This document shows positions 8,020 through 16,474 of a DNA stretch of 64,000 nt, one piece after another. Both the position numbers and the translations under genes were made by a program. How positions within the stretch are numbered: the first letter of the stretch is position 1; each line of letters starts with the position of its first letter. Origin of the DNA: QWHO01 sp021404945 (GTDB lineage: Bacteria > Vulcanimicrobiota > Xenobia > Xenobiales > QWHO01); assembly GCA_963169765.1 (NCBI GenBank), contig CAUJEN010000073.1, forward strand, positions 11,271-75,270. The letters are read 5' to 3'. The notes under the pieces were generated by a model, which was not told the DNA's origin, ran no database searches, and saw only the letters and a program-made list of their open reading frames with translations.

Positions 8020-8565
8020 ATGCTTACACGCCTGACCGGACTCTTACTCGGACTGGCGCTGCTGATCACCCCGGCCTTCGCGGGCGGAGATTGCAAAGAC
8101 GGCCAGAAATGCGAGCAGGGCCAGACCTGCGATCAGAGCGGCAAGAACGGCGGCGACTGCTGCGACAAGGGCGGCAAGAGCGGCGGCGATTGCTGCGATC
8201 AGGGCGGCAAGGACGGCGGAGACTGCTGCGACAAAGGCGGCAAGAGCGGCGGCGATTGCTGCGATCAGGCCAAGGACGGCAAGGACGGTTGCGCCGACTG
8301 CAAGGACGGTGGGCAGGGCGCCTGCAATCAGGTTTGCGCCGAGTGGAGCTACGCCGAGGCTTCCCAGTACACCCGTTGCGACCAGCACACCTGCCCGAAC
8401 GACCTGGCCATGCAAGAGGGTAAGCAACCCAAGCGCTGGGCGGCTGGCAACCCCAACTATGGCCTGACAGTGAGAAACGACTGTTGCTGGCCGGATCGCG
8501 TCGAGAATGTCCGCAATGCGTGCCGCAATAACTTTAACCTCGGCATGCCCGTGTGGCCCTGGTAA
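8020..8565 (+). CDS. Secreted Gly/Cys/Asp-rich repeat protein
   Basis: 181 aa with the strong ribosome site AAAGGAG before the ATG. A signal peptide ends near PAFA-21. Residues 22-43 are Cys/Gln/Lys-rich; residues 44-87 are four 11-residue repeats of GGDCCD(K/Q)GGK type; then a CADCKDG stretch; then an 80-residue C-terminal region with paired Cys (CNQVC, CDQHTC, DCCW) that looks like a folded disulfide domain. No family is recognised. The charged repeats with CC pairs could bind metal. Third gene of the exported Cys-rich cluster. Confidence 0.7.
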   Translation: MLTRLTGLLLGLALLITPAFAGGDCKDGQKCEQGQTCDQSGKNGGDCCDKGGKSGGDCCDQGGKDGGDCCDKGGKSGGDCCDQAKDGKDGCADCKDGGQGACNQVCAEWSYAEASQYTRCDQHTCPNDLAMQEGKQPKRWAAGNPNYGLTVRNDCCWPDRVENVRNACRNNFNLGMPVWPW

Positions 8566-8589
8566 AGCAAGCCTGAAGGTCCCTGTTAC

Positions 8590-8625
8590 CAGTCTGAGCG
8601 GGCGGAATACCGCCCGCTCAGACTG
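8590..8625 (+). terminator. Perfect 16-bp hairpin after the Cys-rich gene
   Basis: CAGTCTGAGCGGGCGG (8590-8605) pairs perfectly with 8610-8625 around the loop AATA. Only TT follows, so it is terminator-like or a transcript-stabilising stem rather than a canonical T-tailed terminator. Confidence 0.65.
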
Positions 8626-8684
8626 TTGAGACGCAAGCGGTCGTGCTACCGTACCGAGCCCAGGAAGCTCTGGCAGAGTGATGC

Positions 8685-8850
8685 CCTGCACAATATCTTG
8701 TGGTGGCGGAGCTTTACAACGCGCAGGAACGCAGATCCGGCGCGATCGACGAAGCGCGGCCACTGCTCGGGCAAGAACGGTAAGGCGATGTTGGGCGTCG
8801 CGCAGCCGGAAGACCTTGTCAGGGGGGCTTCCGGCAGCGCTCCTGGGTGC
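8685..8850 (+). repeat. Dispersed repeat family, copy 1
   Basis: The gap 8566-8954 holds no gene. It contains CTTTACAACGCGCAGGAACG (also at about 33484) and the core 8787-8847: TTGGGCGTCGCGCAGCCGGA, then CTTGTCAGGGGGG, then CTTCCGGCAGCGCTCC. The core halves CAGCCGGAAG and CTTCCGGCAG form an inverted repeat. The same core recurs at about 28.3, 33.65, 35.85 and, inverted, 48.8 kb. Confidence 0.75.
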
Positions 8851-8869
8851 AGCGTTCGCAAACTCCCCT

Positions 8870-8945
8870 GCCGAGACCCCTCCTCCGTGGATTCAGGAGA
8901 GAGAGCCGGGAGATCAGAGGATTTGCTCTCCCCGATCCCCACTCA
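8870..8945 (-). repeat. Second short dispersed repeat, copy 1 (inverted)
   Basis: About 8912-8941 read on the minus strand (GGATCGGGGAGAGCAAA then GATCTCC) is nearly identical to 63790-63819, and weaker similarity extends to CTCTCCTGAA and GGAGGGGT on the same side. It lies just downstream of a minus-strand gene. Confidence 0.55.
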
Positions 8946-8954
8946 ACCTCCACT

Positions 8955-10208
8955 CTAGCGAGGTCCCCCGAAGCCCATCAGGCGCATCCGCTCCTGCGCC
9001 TCGGCCATCAGGGCGGCGCCGGCCCTGATGCGCTCCACCCCCTGCTCGAGGTGAGAGCGATGGGACTCGACGAAGAAGCGCTCAAGAAGCTCCACGCCCT
9101 CCAAGAACAAGCGGCTGGACGCCTCCATGCTCTTGCGGGAAGCCTCGGCGCCCTGGCGCAGCTCTTCGGAAGGGAAGCTGGCCGGGGGCTTGAGGTTGTC
9201 CAGGGCCCGCCTGCCCTGGCGCACGTTGGCCGCGAACCACTCCACCGTGGGCCTGAGCTCGGCGGCCGCCAGACGGTCGTCCAGGAAAGCCTCCACGGCC
9301 TCCTCCAGGCGCACGATGTAGGCAAAACGAGCCTGACCGGGGAGCCCGGCCTCGACCTCGAAAGTGCTTGCCGGCCCCATGGCCAGCTCTGGCAGGCGGG
9401 CCTGACATTGGCGGCACACCTTGCTGCCGGGCGCATTTGACTCCGAGCAGCGGGGGCAGACCAGCCTGGGGGCGGCCGCTTCCAGCACCTTCTTGCGCAG
9501 CCCGAGCAGGTGGCTGGCCGTCTCCAGCACCATCTCACAGCCCTTCTTGAGATGCTCGCGATTCTTGTCGGAGAAGTAGCGACTCATTTCCTTGAGCCCG
9601 CGCTTCATCTTCTCCATGCCCCGGGTGATCTCGGGGATCAGGGCCAGAACCTGCTCATTTTCAGCCGGGCTCTTGACCCACTCGCGAGCGTCGCCCATGG
9701 CCTGCTTCCAGTGGCTGTAGAAGGCGTCCAGGCGAATACGCAGAGGCTCGTCGGGGATCTGGCCCCGGGCCACGCCCAGGGCCACGCTGGCCAATTCGTT
9801 GACCAGCGGCGACTCGGAGTAAGTCGGAAAAGACTCCTCTTCCTGGCGCAGGCGGTCAAAGGCCCCCAGCATGCTGTCGGCCGCCTCCTGAGCTTCCCGA
9901 CAGCCCCGCACCAGGTGGTCGGCCTGGCGGTCGTCGAGCCAGCGGTCGATGCGCTTGAGAGCGGTCTTCAGCCGTTCGAGCTCCTGGCGAATGAGCGGGT
10001 CGAGCTCTTTGATCAGGCTTGTGGACGGGCGCAGCTCCTTGCTGGAGCGATACTGCGCGCGCAACTGGTCCACGAAGATAGCCATGAACTTGAGGCGGGC
10101 CGCCAGCTCACGGGCCAGGGTCTTGTCCTGGGAGTTCTCAGAGCAAGCGCGTGCTGCCCGGATCAGCTCGTTGAGCGCGGCTGATCGGGATAGCTCGAAC
10201 GCCGGCAC
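8955..10208 (-). CDS. Helical protein with central zinc ribbon, unknown function
   Basis: 417 aa, no signal peptide or membrane segment. It is nearly all helix-forming sequence rich in Glu, Arg, Leu and Ala. At about 252-270 a four-Cys zinc ribbon (CPRC-x11-CRQC) separates two helical halves that each contain a phrase of the type HL-x-x-G (DHLVRGC, REHLKKGCEM, RSHLEQGVER), which suggests internal repeats. No known family. A second protein at 47524 also joins a helical body to Cys pairs, so a lineage-specific group is possible. Confidence 0.6.
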   Translation of the reverse strand: MPAFELSRSAALNELIRAARACSENSQDKTLARELAARLKFMAIFVDQLRAQYRSSKELRPSTSLIKELDPLIRQELERLKTALKRIDRWLDDRQADHLVRGCREAQEAADSMLGAFDRLRQEEESFPTYSESPLVNELASVALGVARGQIPDEPLRIRLDAFYSHWKQAMGDAREWVKSPAENEQVLALIPEITRGMEKMKRGLKEMSRYFSDKNREHLKKGCEMVLETASHLLGLRKKVLEAAAPRLVCPRCSESNAPGSKVCRQCQARLPELAMGPASTFEVEAGLPGQARFAYIVRLEEAVEAFLDDRLAAAELRPTVEWFAANVRQGRRALDNLKPPASFPSEELRQGAEASRKSMEASSRLFLEGVELLERFFVESHRSHLEQGVERIRAGAALMAEAQERMRLMGFGGPR

Positions 10209-10211
10209 GGA

Positions 10212-10514
10212 CTAGAAGCCGAAGGAACCGGCCAACCAGCCCAGGCTGGAGCCGAGCATGTTCCCCACGAACATTCCCGTCATCCCCGCCCAGGGATTGT
10301 TCATTCCACCGGCTGCAAAATAGCCCAGCGCGCCGCCCAGGCCGCCGCCGATCATACTGCCCGCAAAGCCCCCGTACATCGACATGGGGCTGAACATCAT
10401 GGGGCCCATGAACATGCTCGAGCAGCCCCACAGGCCGCCCATATAGCTCCCAAACATCGGGGCTGGCCCCCAGAATCCGGGTGTTGCGAACGGACTACAA
10501 CCGATTCCCCACAT
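10212..10514 (-). CDS. Small Gly/Met-rich protein, probably membrane-associated
   Basis: 100 aa, rich in Met, Gly, Phe and Trp (for example MFMGPMMFSPMSMYGG), with a central Gly-zipper segment IGGGLGGALGYFAAGG of the kind that packs in membranes, and a second GMTGMFVGNMLG. It ends 3 bp before the zinc-ribbon gene's stop-proximal side begins, so the two minus-strand genes are adjacent and likely co-transcribed. No family is recognised. Confidence 0.5.
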   Translation of the reverse strand: MWGIGCSPFATPGFWGPAPMFGSYMGGLWGCSSMFMGPMMFSPMSMYGGFAGSMIGGGLGGALGYFAAGGMNNPWAGMTGMFVGNMLGSSLGWLAGSFGF

Positions 10515-10620
10515 GTTAGCTCTCTACCCCTTCTGTTGACTGCTCCCCATCATAACCGGATCGAACCTTTTTGAGAAGCACCCGGTTGTAAACCTCTCTC
10601 GAAAGGACTCTCCTCCGCCG

Positions 10621-11496
10621 GTGGCGCACCATTCCCCTCCCATGCGCAGTCTGCTCCTGAAACTGGCCTACAGCAACCTCTGGATCGCCCTGCAGGCAGG
10701 CGGGCAGGCCCTGATGACCCAGGCGATGCTGGGCCTGCCCTTCGACCTGAGGGCCTGCTGGCTCTGTTTTCTCTGCATGTTCTTCGTCTACACCTTCGCC
10801 AAGACGGTGCGTTTCGATCCCACTGCCGACGCCCTCAACGACCCCGAGCGGACCAGCTTTCTGTTGCGCTGGCGCGTTCCCCTCATCGCTCTCGGGGTTC
10901 TGCTCTTCACAATCGGAACCTGGCAGGCCCATCGCTGGCAGGTGCTCTGGCTCTACCTCTTTCCAGTTCTGACGGCCGTGCTCTACGACATCAAGATCCT
11001 GCCGGCCAGGTTTCACTACCGGCGTCTCAAGGACCTCACCGGGGTCAAGAGCGTGGTGGTGGCCATCGCCTGGTCGGTGCTCGGCACGCTGGTGCCGGTC
11101 AGCCTGGCGGGCCAGGGCTCGGGCCCGGGAGTGTACTTCCTGCTGACCTGGTACTTTGCCATGTTCTTCGTCAACACGGTCTATTTCGATCTGGGCGACA
11201 TGCGCGGCGATCGCGCCGAGGGAACCCTGACCCTCCCCCTCTGGCTGGGCTTCCGATTCACGCGCGTCATGCTGCTGGCCATCACGCTGGCGTGCGCCGG
11301 AGCCCTTTGGGCCGCAGCCCACAGCGGCCTTGTGAGCCCTGCAGGCCACTGGATCAATGTGCTGTGCCTGTATCAGCTGGCCTTCGTGTGGCTGGCCCGA
11401 GATGAAGAAACGAATCTGGGCTTTCTCTGCGACGTGGTCGCCGACGGAGCGTTCCTGGTGGGAGGTCTGCTGGCTCTGGCCAGCAGATGGGCCTGA
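10621..11496 (+). CDS. UbiA-like prenyltransferase family membrane protein
   Basis: 291 aa with about eight hydrophobic helices. GTG at 10621; ATG at 10642 is an alternative start. The two Asp-rich regions of UbiA enzymes are recognisable: FDPTADALND after the second helix (degenerate compared with NDxxDxxxD) and DLGDMRGDRAEGTLTLP in the second half (a good match). UbiA enzymes transfer polyprenyl chains to aromatic acceptors or related substrates. Given the weak first motif, substrate and activity are uncertain. Confidence 0.65.
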   Translation: MAHHSPPMRSLLLKLAYSNLWIALQAGGQALMTQAMLGLPFDLRACWLCFLCMFFVYTFAKTVRFDPTADALNDPERTSFLLRWRVPLIALGVLLFTIGTWQAHRWQVLWLYLFPVLTAVLYDIKILPARFHYRRLKDLTGVKSVVVAIAWSVLGTLVPVSLAGQGSGPGVYFLLTWYFAMFFVNTVYFDLGDMRGDRAEGTLTLPLWLGFRFTRVMLLAITLACAGALWAAAHSGLVSPAGHWINVLCLYQLAFVWLARDEETNLGFLCDVVADGAFLVGGLLALASRWA

Positions 11497-11503
11497 GAAG
11501 CGG

Positions 11504-11869
11504 CTATTCCGCCACCATCTTCTCGGCTTCCAGGCGGATCTCGGCCAGCTCTTCCGGCTCGATCTGCAACTGCCTGGCGATGGCGTTGAGGTAGCGCAAC
11601 TCGGCAATCTGGATGGTGCCATCGGCCACCGACAGGCTGCAGAGCACCTTCATCAACTTGCGCCGGCTGTCGTGGCGAGGGAACAAGCCATCCAGGTCGG
11701 GGGCCACGCCCTCTTGCATGAACCGGGCCACCTCTTGAATCTCGTCCTCACGGTAGCCCAGCCGCAGCAGAATATTGCCAAGGATGGCCCTCTCCTTGTC
11801 GCTCACCTCCCCGTCGGCCCAGATCACTCCGACCAGGCTCTTGAGCACTTCCCGTTCACGATCGTCCAC
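11504..11869 (-). CDS. TerB-like domain protein
   Basis: 121 aa, all helical. The two acidic motifs of the TerB/DjlA-N fold are present: VIWADGEVSDKE near the N-terminus and SVADGTIQIAE in the second half, giving paired D-G-x-(V/I) sites. Family members bind metal and act in stress-linked membrane complexes. It converges on the UbiA-like gene (8-bp gap), and its 5' end overlaps the stop of the flavoprotein by 14 bp, so it is probably translated from the same message. Confidence 0.75.
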   Translation of the reverse strand: MDDREREVLKSLVGVIWADGEVSDKERAILGNILLRLGYREDEIQEVARFMQEGVAPDLDGLFPRHDSRRKLMKVLCSLSVADGTIQIAELRYLNAIARQLQIEPEELAEIRLEAEKMVAE

Positions 11870-13196
11870 CGGCTGGCTGCCCTCCGCTTTTGTTATCCGC
11901 CCTTTCGGGGGCAGCGGCGCGAGCCCTGCTGAGCCAGTTGGCCGCCCCCACGCCGGCGGCCCGGCCGGTGGCCAGGCAGGCAGTCAGAAGATAGCCCCCG
12001 GTGGGTGCCTCCCAGTCGAGCATCTCGCCGGCTGCGAACACGCCCGGCAGGCGACGCAGCATCAGGTCCGGTCCCAGCTCGTCGAAGACCAGGCCGCCGG
12101 CGGAGCTGATGGCCTCCTCCAGAGGGCGAGTGGCCCGCAGGCGAAGAGGGAGCGCTTTGATGCAAGCTCCCAGGCGACTCAGGTCCTCCTCCAGGCTAGC
12201 GCTGACCAGCTCACGCAGCAAACCGGCCTTGACTCCTTCGATATGGGCTCGGCGGCGCAAGTGCTCGCTCAGCGAGCGGCTGCCCCGGGGCAGGGCGAGC
12301 TCGCGCTGCAGGCGCTCCAGCGTTCGGTCGGGGGCCAGGTCGAGCTGGACGGTCGCCTCCCCCCGGGCTTCGATCTCGTCGCGCAAGGCCGGCGAGTAAG
12401 GGTAAATCAGGCTCCCTTCCAGACCATACTCGGTGACCATGAGCTCACCCCGCCGGACCACCTCCGCGTGGCTCAAGGTCACCGACTTGACCGGGTGGCC
12501 GGCATATCGTTGGCGGAATTTCTCGCTCCATTCCACCTCGAAACCGCAGTTGGAGGGCCGCAGCGTGGCCACTGCCAGACCGCGCTGGCGAAGCCACGGA
12601 ACCCAGGCCCCGTCCGATCCGAGCCGACTCCAGCTCGCACCGCCCAGGGCCAGGACCACGGCCGGCGCCGCCACCGTGATCTCGCCCTCGGGAGTGCGCA
12701 CGAGCAGCTCTCCTCCCGCAGTCCAGCCCACCCAGCGATGGCGCGAGTGCAGCTTCACCCCCTGCTCGCGCAGTCGGCGCAGCCAGGCGCGCAACAATGG
12801 CGCCGCCTTCATCTCGCGAGGAAACACCCGACCCGAGCTGCCCACGAAGGTGGAGATGCCCAGTTGGGCAGCCCAGTCTCGCAACTGGGAGGGGCCGAAT
12901 GCCCGCAGATGGGGCTCGAGCCGGGCCCGACCAGGGCCGTATCGCTCCAAAAAGTTCTCGAAGGGCTCGGAATGAGTCAAGTTCAGCCCGCCCTTGCCCG
13001 CCAGCAAGAACTTGCGAGCTGGCGTGGGCATGGAGTCGTACAATTCCACCGAGAAGCCCCGCTCCAGCAGGGCCTCGGAGGCCATCAGCCCGGCCGGTCC
13101 GGCCCCGATCACCGCAGCATCCAAGTCCTGATCTCCGCTCCTTGCGCACCCGGCGTCCGATACATTACAACAAATCGATGAGAACCCTGCTGGCAT
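11856..13196 (-). CDS. BaiN/HI0933-family flavoprotein
   Basis: 446 aa NAD(P)/FAD-dependent oxidoreductase. FAD-binding VIGAGPAGLMA lies about 28 residues in; then KFLLAGKGGLNLTHSE, the typical family signature; GGASWSRLGSDG; and C-terminal GVFAAGEMLDWEAPTGGYLL. It resembles the TIGR03862-like subgroup. The start at 13196 is chosen because GGTGAGGAG precedes the ATG at good spacing; a TTG at 13124 nearer the FAD motif is the alternative. Substrate unknown; relatives reduce enones or are uncharacterised. Confidence 0.85.
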   Translation of the reverse strand: MPAGFSSICCNVSDAGCARSGDQDLDAAVIGAGPAGLMASEALLERGFSVELYDSMPTPARKFLLAGKGGLNLTHSEPFENFLERYGPGRARLEPHLRAFGPSQLRDWAAQLGISTFVGSSGRVFPREMKAAPLLRAWLRRLREQGVKLHSRHRWVGWTAGGELLVRTPEGEITVAAPAVVLALGGASWSRLGSDGAWVPWLRQRGLAVATLRPSNCGFEVEWSEKFRQRYAGHPVKSVTLSHAEVVRRGELMVTEYGLEGSLIYPYSPALRDEIEARGEATVQLDLAPDRTLERLQRELALPRGSRSLSEHLRRRAHIEGVKAGLLRELVSASLEEDLSRLGACIKALPLRLRATRPLEEAISSAGGLVFDELGPDLMLRRLPGVFAAGEMLDWEAPTGGYLLTACLATGRAAGVGAANWLSRARAAAPERADNKSGGQPAGGRS

Positions 13197-13272
13197 TCTG
13201 GCTCCTCACCCCGCTGGCGACCGAGGTCCCTGGGCCTGGGCCGAGCCGTGGTGCGGCCCCGCTGAGCCCCTG

Positions 13273-13854
13273 ATGGCCCGGCCGACCTGCCCGAGTTGCC
13301 ACCGGGCCCTGCCGGTCTGCCTTTGCCATCTAGTGAAGTCCTTCACGGCTGCGGCAGAAATCCTGATCTTGCGCCATCCCCGCGAGCAGCGCTCGCGTCT
13401 GGGGGTGAACACGGCCCAGCTGGTGGCCCTGGCGGTAAAGAACTGTCGGCTACTCGACGGGCTCGACTTCGAGCGCGATCTGAAGCTGCGAAGCTGGCTG
13501 ACCGGAGCCTGCCTGGTCTATCCCGGGCGCCTGGCAGTCGACCTGGCCAGCCAGACCGAAGCCCCTCGCCGCCTGGTCTTCCTGGACGGGAGCTGGCGCG
13601 GGGCGGCCCACATCCTGCGCCGCAACGACCTGCTGGCCCGCCTGCCCCGCCTCACCTTCCAGGCCCCCGCCTCGCGCTACCTGTTTCGCCGGCAGCCCCG
13701 TCCCGAGTGCACCTCCACCGCCGAGGCCGTCTACTGGTGCCTGGAAAAGATGCCAGGGAGAAGCTCGCAAGAGCACGCCAATCTGCTCGAGCTGCTCGAC
13801 TACCTGGTGGCCTGCCAGGCTCGCGCCTCGGCGGCGACGAATCCTGAAGGGTGA
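13273..13854 (+). CDS. DTW-domain tRNA-uridine aminocarboxypropyltransferase
   Basis: 193 aa DTW-domain protein. Members use S-adenosylmethionine to add a 3-amino-3-carboxypropyl group to uridine in tRNA (acp3U). Seen: an N-terminal CPSC-x6-CLC metal-type cluster, LILRHPREQ, the signature as LDGSW (Ser replaces Thr of DxTW), and CTSTAEAVYWCLE. Length is typical. It is followed by a gene whose GTG overlaps its stop. Confidence 0.85.
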   Translation: MARPTCPSCHRALPVCLCHLVKSFTAAAEILILRHPREQRSRLGVNTAQLVALAVKNCRLLDGLDFERDLKLRSWLTGACLVYPGRLAVDLASQTEAPRRLVFLDGSWRGAAHILRRNDLLARLPRLTFQAPASRYLFRRQPRPECTSTAEAVYWCLEKMPGRSSQEHANLLELLDYLVACQARASAATNPEG

Positions 13855-14609
13855 AATCCACCAGCGGAAAGATCGCCCGCGCCCTGGCCCACCAGACCCA
13901 GAAGGTGGTGCCCAGAACACGCGAGCGCCGCTTTCACTCCCTCTTGTTCATCCTGGCCACCGTGCCGCTCTTCGTGTTGACCTGGTTCGTGCCGCGTCAT
14001 GCCCTGGTGGCCGCCCACGCGGCTGCCGCCCGGGGCGACCTCGAGCGGCTCGAGCGGCTCTACAGCAAGAATCCCGAGTCACTCTCCCACGAGGACGTGG
14101 GAGGAGCCAGGGCGCTGCATTATGCCGCCCTGAACCACCAGCTCGAGGCGGCCCGCTTTCTCGTCGACCACGGGGTGGAGGTGGACGCCACCAACCTGCA
14201 GGGCCAGTCAGCCCTGTTCTATGCCGTCAGCGCCAACAACCCCGATATGGTCGATTTCCTGGTCGCCTCCGGGGCCGATCCGGATCGCATCGACCGGCAC
14301 GGATTGACCCCGCTCTACCTGGCGGTGGCCCGGGGATTTCCCGGTATGGTCGAGAGCCTGGCCGGCTATCGGGTCAGGACCGAGGTCGAGCACGCCTCGG
14401 GTCAGTGCGTTTTGCACGAGGCCGTGCTGCGCGGCAACTCCTCCATCGTGCGATTGTTGCTGCGCATGGGGGCCGACAAGAACCGACCCGATCGGCGCGG
14501 AGAGACCCCGCTGCAAATCGCTCAGCGCTTGAAGCTGCTGGAGGTCGAGGGGGTGTTGCGCGAGAGCCCCACCGTCGGCGCAGGAACCGTACGCTCGAAG
14601 CGGAACTAA
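13851..14609 (+). CDS. Membrane-anchored ankyrin-repeat protein
   Basis: 252 aa; the GTG start overlaps the preceding TGA. One N-terminal membrane helix (about 30-47, LLFILATVPLFVLTWFV) is preceded by a basic cytoplasmic stretch, so the ankyrin part is predicted outside the inner membrane. Four to five ankyrin repeats follow (ARALHYAALNHQLEAARFL, QSALFYAVSANNPDMVDFL, LTPLYLAVARGF, VLHEAVLRGNSSIVRLLL, ETPLQIAQ). It probably binds other proteins; partner unknown. Confidence 0.8.
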   Translation: MKSTSGKIARALAHQTQKVVPRTRERRFHSLLFILATVPLFVLTWFVPRHALVAAHAAAARGDLERLERLYSKNPESLSHEDVGGARALHYAALNHQLEAARFLVDHGVEVDATNLQGQSALFYAVSANNPDMVDFLVASGADPDRIDRHGLTPLYLAVARGFPGMVESLAGYRVRTEVEHASGQCVLHEAVLRGNSSIVRLLLRMGADKNRPDRRGETPLQIAQRLKLLEVEGVLRESPTVGAGTVRSKRN

Positions 14610-14659
14610 CGACCGCCCCTGCGGCACCTGCATCTAGCTGACGGAGTTCGAGAATACCT

Positions 14660-15565
14660 ATGAAACCCTACTTCCTGTGCGCTCTGCATCCGAGTCGACC
14701 GCTGTCTTTGCGCGGCACTTCCGAGGGCGACGTGGGCTGGGTCGATTGGAACGAGCGCAAGGTGGTGTCCCACTGGAGCACCGGCCAGAAAGGTCTGTCG
14801 GCCGTGGCAATGGAGCCCTCTACCCAGCGCTGCGCCACGCTGGGCACGGGCCTGGTGAAAGTGTGGGAAGGCCAGCGCGAGCTGGGCGCTTATCCCATCG
14901 AGGGCACCAACCTGGCCTTCGCCGGGGGCCTCTTGTGGGTGGGCCGACCGGGCTCGCTGGTGGGGCTCGACCCGACAACCGGCGAGGTGCGCCACGAGCT
15001 CTTGGAGGAGAAGTTCTCCAACCTGAGCCTGTTTGCCGTGCACGAGAGCACGCTGGCCTGGTCGGGCATGGGTGCCGCTGACGTGCTGGTGGTGGACGCC
15101 TCCACCGGCACCATCAAGAACCGCGTCGAGTCGGTGGGCGAGATCTTTGCGCTGGCCATCCATCCCGACGGACAGCGCCTGGCCGCCAGCCTGACCGGCA
15201 GCGGCAACACCGTCATGCACGCGGTCCAGATCTGGAAGCTCGAGTCCGGCCTGCATGAGCGGAAATTCTCGGTCCCCTTCCAGGCCATGTCCCTGGCCAT
15301 CAGCCCGGACGGCTGCTGGGTCGTCACCGGCGACTCCATGGGAGCCCAGTTGTGGGACTACGCCCGCGGTGGGCCCGAGCGGCGCTATGCCATGCGTGAG
15401 ACGGCCGCCGTCGAGGGCCTGGGCCGCATCGAGCGTCCCAGGGCCGGTCTGGTCACCGCCGTTCGCTTTGACGGTGAGCAACTGATCACCGACGGTCAGG
15501 AGCTGGCCGTGTGGGATCTGACCGGCGGCGAGCGGTTATGGGCGCTGGAGGTCACCGGTGTTTGA
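14660..15565 (+). CDS. WD40-type beta-propeller protein
   Basis: 301 aa, no signal peptide. Degenerate WD repeats with closing phrases VDWNERKV, VKVWEGQ, VQIWKLES, AQLWDYA and LAVWDLTGGERLW, about six blades. A GACGGAG sequence lies before the ATG. Probably a cytosolic interaction scaffold. The next gene starts inside its last codons (8-bp overlap). Confidence 0.7.
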   Translation: MKPYFLCALHPSRPLSLRGTSEGDVGWVDWNERKVVSHWSTGQKGLSAVAMEPSTQRCATLGTGLVKVWEGQRELGAYPIEGTNLAFAGGLLWVGRPGSLVGLDPTTGEVRHELLEEKFSNLSLFAVHESTLAWSGMGAADVLVVDASTGTIKNRVESVGEIFALAIHPDGQRLAASLTGSGNTVMHAVQIWKLESGLHERKFSVPFQAMSLAISPDGCWVVTGDSMGAQLWDYARGGPERRYAMRETAAVEGLGRIERPRAGLVTAVRFDGEQLITDGQELAVWDLTGGERLWALEVTGV

Positions 15566-16427
15566 GGTCTCCCGGGCGTCCGAGCATCCCGAAATCTACC
15601 TTCTGAAGGATACCGACAGCGGAACCGAAGCCCGGGTGGCTCCCCATCGAGGGGGAATGCTGATGAGCCTGGTGGTGGATCACAAGGAGGTCTTCTTTCT
15701 CGACCGCGAGACCTTCGACGACCCCAGTAAGAACGTGCGCGGGGGCATGCCCCTGCTGTTCCCCATCTGCGGCCCCCTGCAGGATGGCCGCTACCAGGTG
15801 GACGGCGTCGAGCACAAGATGGGCCAGCACGGCTTCGCACGTGGGCGCCGCTGGCGGGCCATGGAGACGAGTACCCGGGAAGCCGCCTCGGTCATGCTCG
15901 AGCTCGAGTCTGACCGCGAGACCCAGCGCTCGTACCCCTGGGATTTCCGCCTCGACTATGTCTACTCGGTCAAGGGCAAGACGCTGCGGCTGGAGCAGAT
16001 CTTCAAGAACCGCTCCGAAACCTCCATGCCGATCCAGTTCGGCCTCCACCCTTACTTCCGGGTGGGTGACAAGGAGCGGCTCGAGCTCGAGATCCCCGCC
16101 CATCGCTACCAGGACACCCGCAACTGGATCGAGGGCGACTACTCAGGCCGCTTCCCCTACGAGCAGGACGCCGTCGACTGGGTGTTTCTGGACGTTTCCC
16201 GCCACCAAGCCATCCTGCGTGATCCCGAGCGGGGCCTCAAGCTGCGCCTGCGCTTCGATCAGGCTTATTCCTACCTTGTTTTCTGGACCATCAAAGGAGC
16301 CGAGTTCGTCTGTCTCGAGCCCTGGAGTGCCCGGCGCTTTGCCATGAACACAGGTCAGGGACTGGTCAAGGTACCTCCGGGAGAGACCTTCCGCACCTGG
16401 TTCGAGCTTTCCGCCGAAGCGCTGTAG
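15558..16427 (+). CDS. Aldose 1-epimerase-like protein
   Basis: 289 aa galactose-mutarotase-like fold, GTG start overlapping the propeller gene. Conserved elements: RGGMPLLFPICGP, QHGFARGR (first His), GLHPYFRV (second His) and CLEPWSA, which supplies the catalytic Glu. These enzymes interconvert alpha and beta anomers of free or phosphorylated hexoses; the overall layout resembles the hexose-6-phosphate epimerase (COG0676) group. Cytosolic. Confidence 0.85.
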   Translation: MFEVSRASEHPEIYLLKDTDSGTEARVAPHRGGMLMSLVVDHKEVFFLDRETFDDPSKNVRGGMPLLFPICGPLQDGRYQVDGVEHKMGQHGFARGRRWRAMETSTREAASVMLELESDRETQRSYPWDFRLDYVYSVKGKTLRLEQIFKNRSETSMPIQFGLHPYFRVGDKERLELEIPAHRYQDTRNWIEGDYSGRFPYEQDAVDWVFLDVSRHQAILRDPERGLKLRLRFDQAYSYLVFWTIKGAEFVCLEPWSARRFAMNTGQGLVKVPPGETFRTWFELSAEAL

Positions 16428-16474
16428 GGCTCAGCCGGAGGACAGGGGCCGACCGCTCCCGAAATCAACACAGC

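Noticed and set aside
10516..11622. 368-codon open frame on the minus strand
   Set aside because: Antisense to the UbiA-like membrane protein; its translation is low-complexity and hydrophilic.
13178..13273. 31-codon plus-strand frame starting MRTLLAFWLL
   Set aside because: Overlaps the start and ribosome site of the minus-strand flavoprotein and ends at the next gene; no support beyond a hydrophobic start.
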